A stretch of DNA of 64,000 nucleotides from the NCBI RefSeq assembly GCF_000523235.1, contig NZ_CP006850.1, positions 1,798,001 through 1,862,000 of the forward strand. The letters are read 5' to 3'. The stretch's first letter is position 1; every line of letters starts with the position of its first letter. This document shows positions 63,922 to 64,000 of this stretch, in pieces. A model generated the notes under the pieces. That model was given only the letters and a program-made list of their open reading frames with translations, was not told where the DNA came from and searched no databases. This stretch comes from Nocardia nova SH22a (lineage in GTDB: Bacteria; Actinomycetota; Actinomycetes; Mycobacteriales; Mycobacteriaceae). The position numbers and the translations under genes are program-made.

Positions 63922-64000
63922 ATGAATCTGCGGAAGCCACCGGAGGACACGGCCGTCCCGCCCAGCGCACCCGGTCACCGGAACGCCATCGGCCCGGGAG
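63922..64000 (+). CDS. Possible 5' end of a gene running off the window
   Basis: From ATG 63922 the frame is open to the last base and has mostly G/C third positions (MNLRKPPEDTAVPPSAPGHRNAIG...). The ribosome site is weak (CGCCTGG). Too short to name. The rest of the end region, 63719-63921, shows no gene or clear signal by eye. Confidence 0.3.
   Translation, partial: MNLRKPPEDTAVPPSAPGHRNAIGPG

Overview
The window is high-GC actinobacterial DNA. A complete ESX (type VII) secretion locus with PE- and PPE-like genes, a PknG kinase, a ~180 kDa NAD-dependent glutamate dehydrogenase and a mycothiol-type DinB enzyme point to the Mycobacteriales. Nocardia or a close relative fits best, since PE/PPE genes are few and EccC is one fused polypeptide. 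The genus is inference.

Region 1 (1-29634) is the ESX locus. It opens with accessory genes: the end of an ESX-associated protein, a YbaB/EspL-like protein, an EspH/EspD-like protein, an EspC-like protein, and two large proteins with different heads but one shared C-terminal domain. A divergent pair follows (Gly/Pro-rich helical protein; NlpC/P60 hydrolase), then eccA-eccB-eccC, PE-PPE-esx-esx-espG-espI-eccD-mycP-eccE, and a small XRE-type regulator. Two membrane-anchored proteins (discoidin-like; zinc ribbon) follow. Gene order from eccB to eccE, and the NlpC/P60 and Rv3899c-like proteins, recall mycobacterial ESX-2; EspH-, EspC- and EspL-like proteins recall ESX-1.

Region 2 (29635-42300) looks like amino-acid nitrogen metabolism: NAD-glutamate dehydrogenase, an SPFH/zinc-ribbon protein, an asparagine-type permease, PknG (known in mycobacteria to control glutamate dehydrogenase through GarA), a DUF1707 protein, a MerR regulator and a small secreted protein.

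Region 3 (42300-58400) is mixed: a RibD/DHFR-fold reductase, two tandem NTPase-LuxR regulators, a metallo-beta-lactamase-fold protein, two GGDEF proteins, a methyltransferase, a DinB protein, an arginine decarboxylase-acetyltransferase-GGDEF operon, a sodium:solute symporter and L-2-hydroxyglutarate oxidase. Region 4 (58450-64000) looks like metal homeostasis: YcnI, DUF1540, PepSY, a His/Cys-rich ORF and a His/Met-rich membrane protein.

The most interesting signals are two sets of DNA dyads that appear to be operators. TTCCC-N6-GGGAA (three perfect, three one-mismatch copies) lies upstream of ESX transcription units and of the small secreted protein. GTRCCG-N8-CGGTAC (four copies) lies upstream of glutamate dehydrogenase, the SPFH gene, the permease and the same secreted protein, where both motifs stand 11 bases apart. 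I could not identify either regulator. All searching was done by eye on intergenic sequence.
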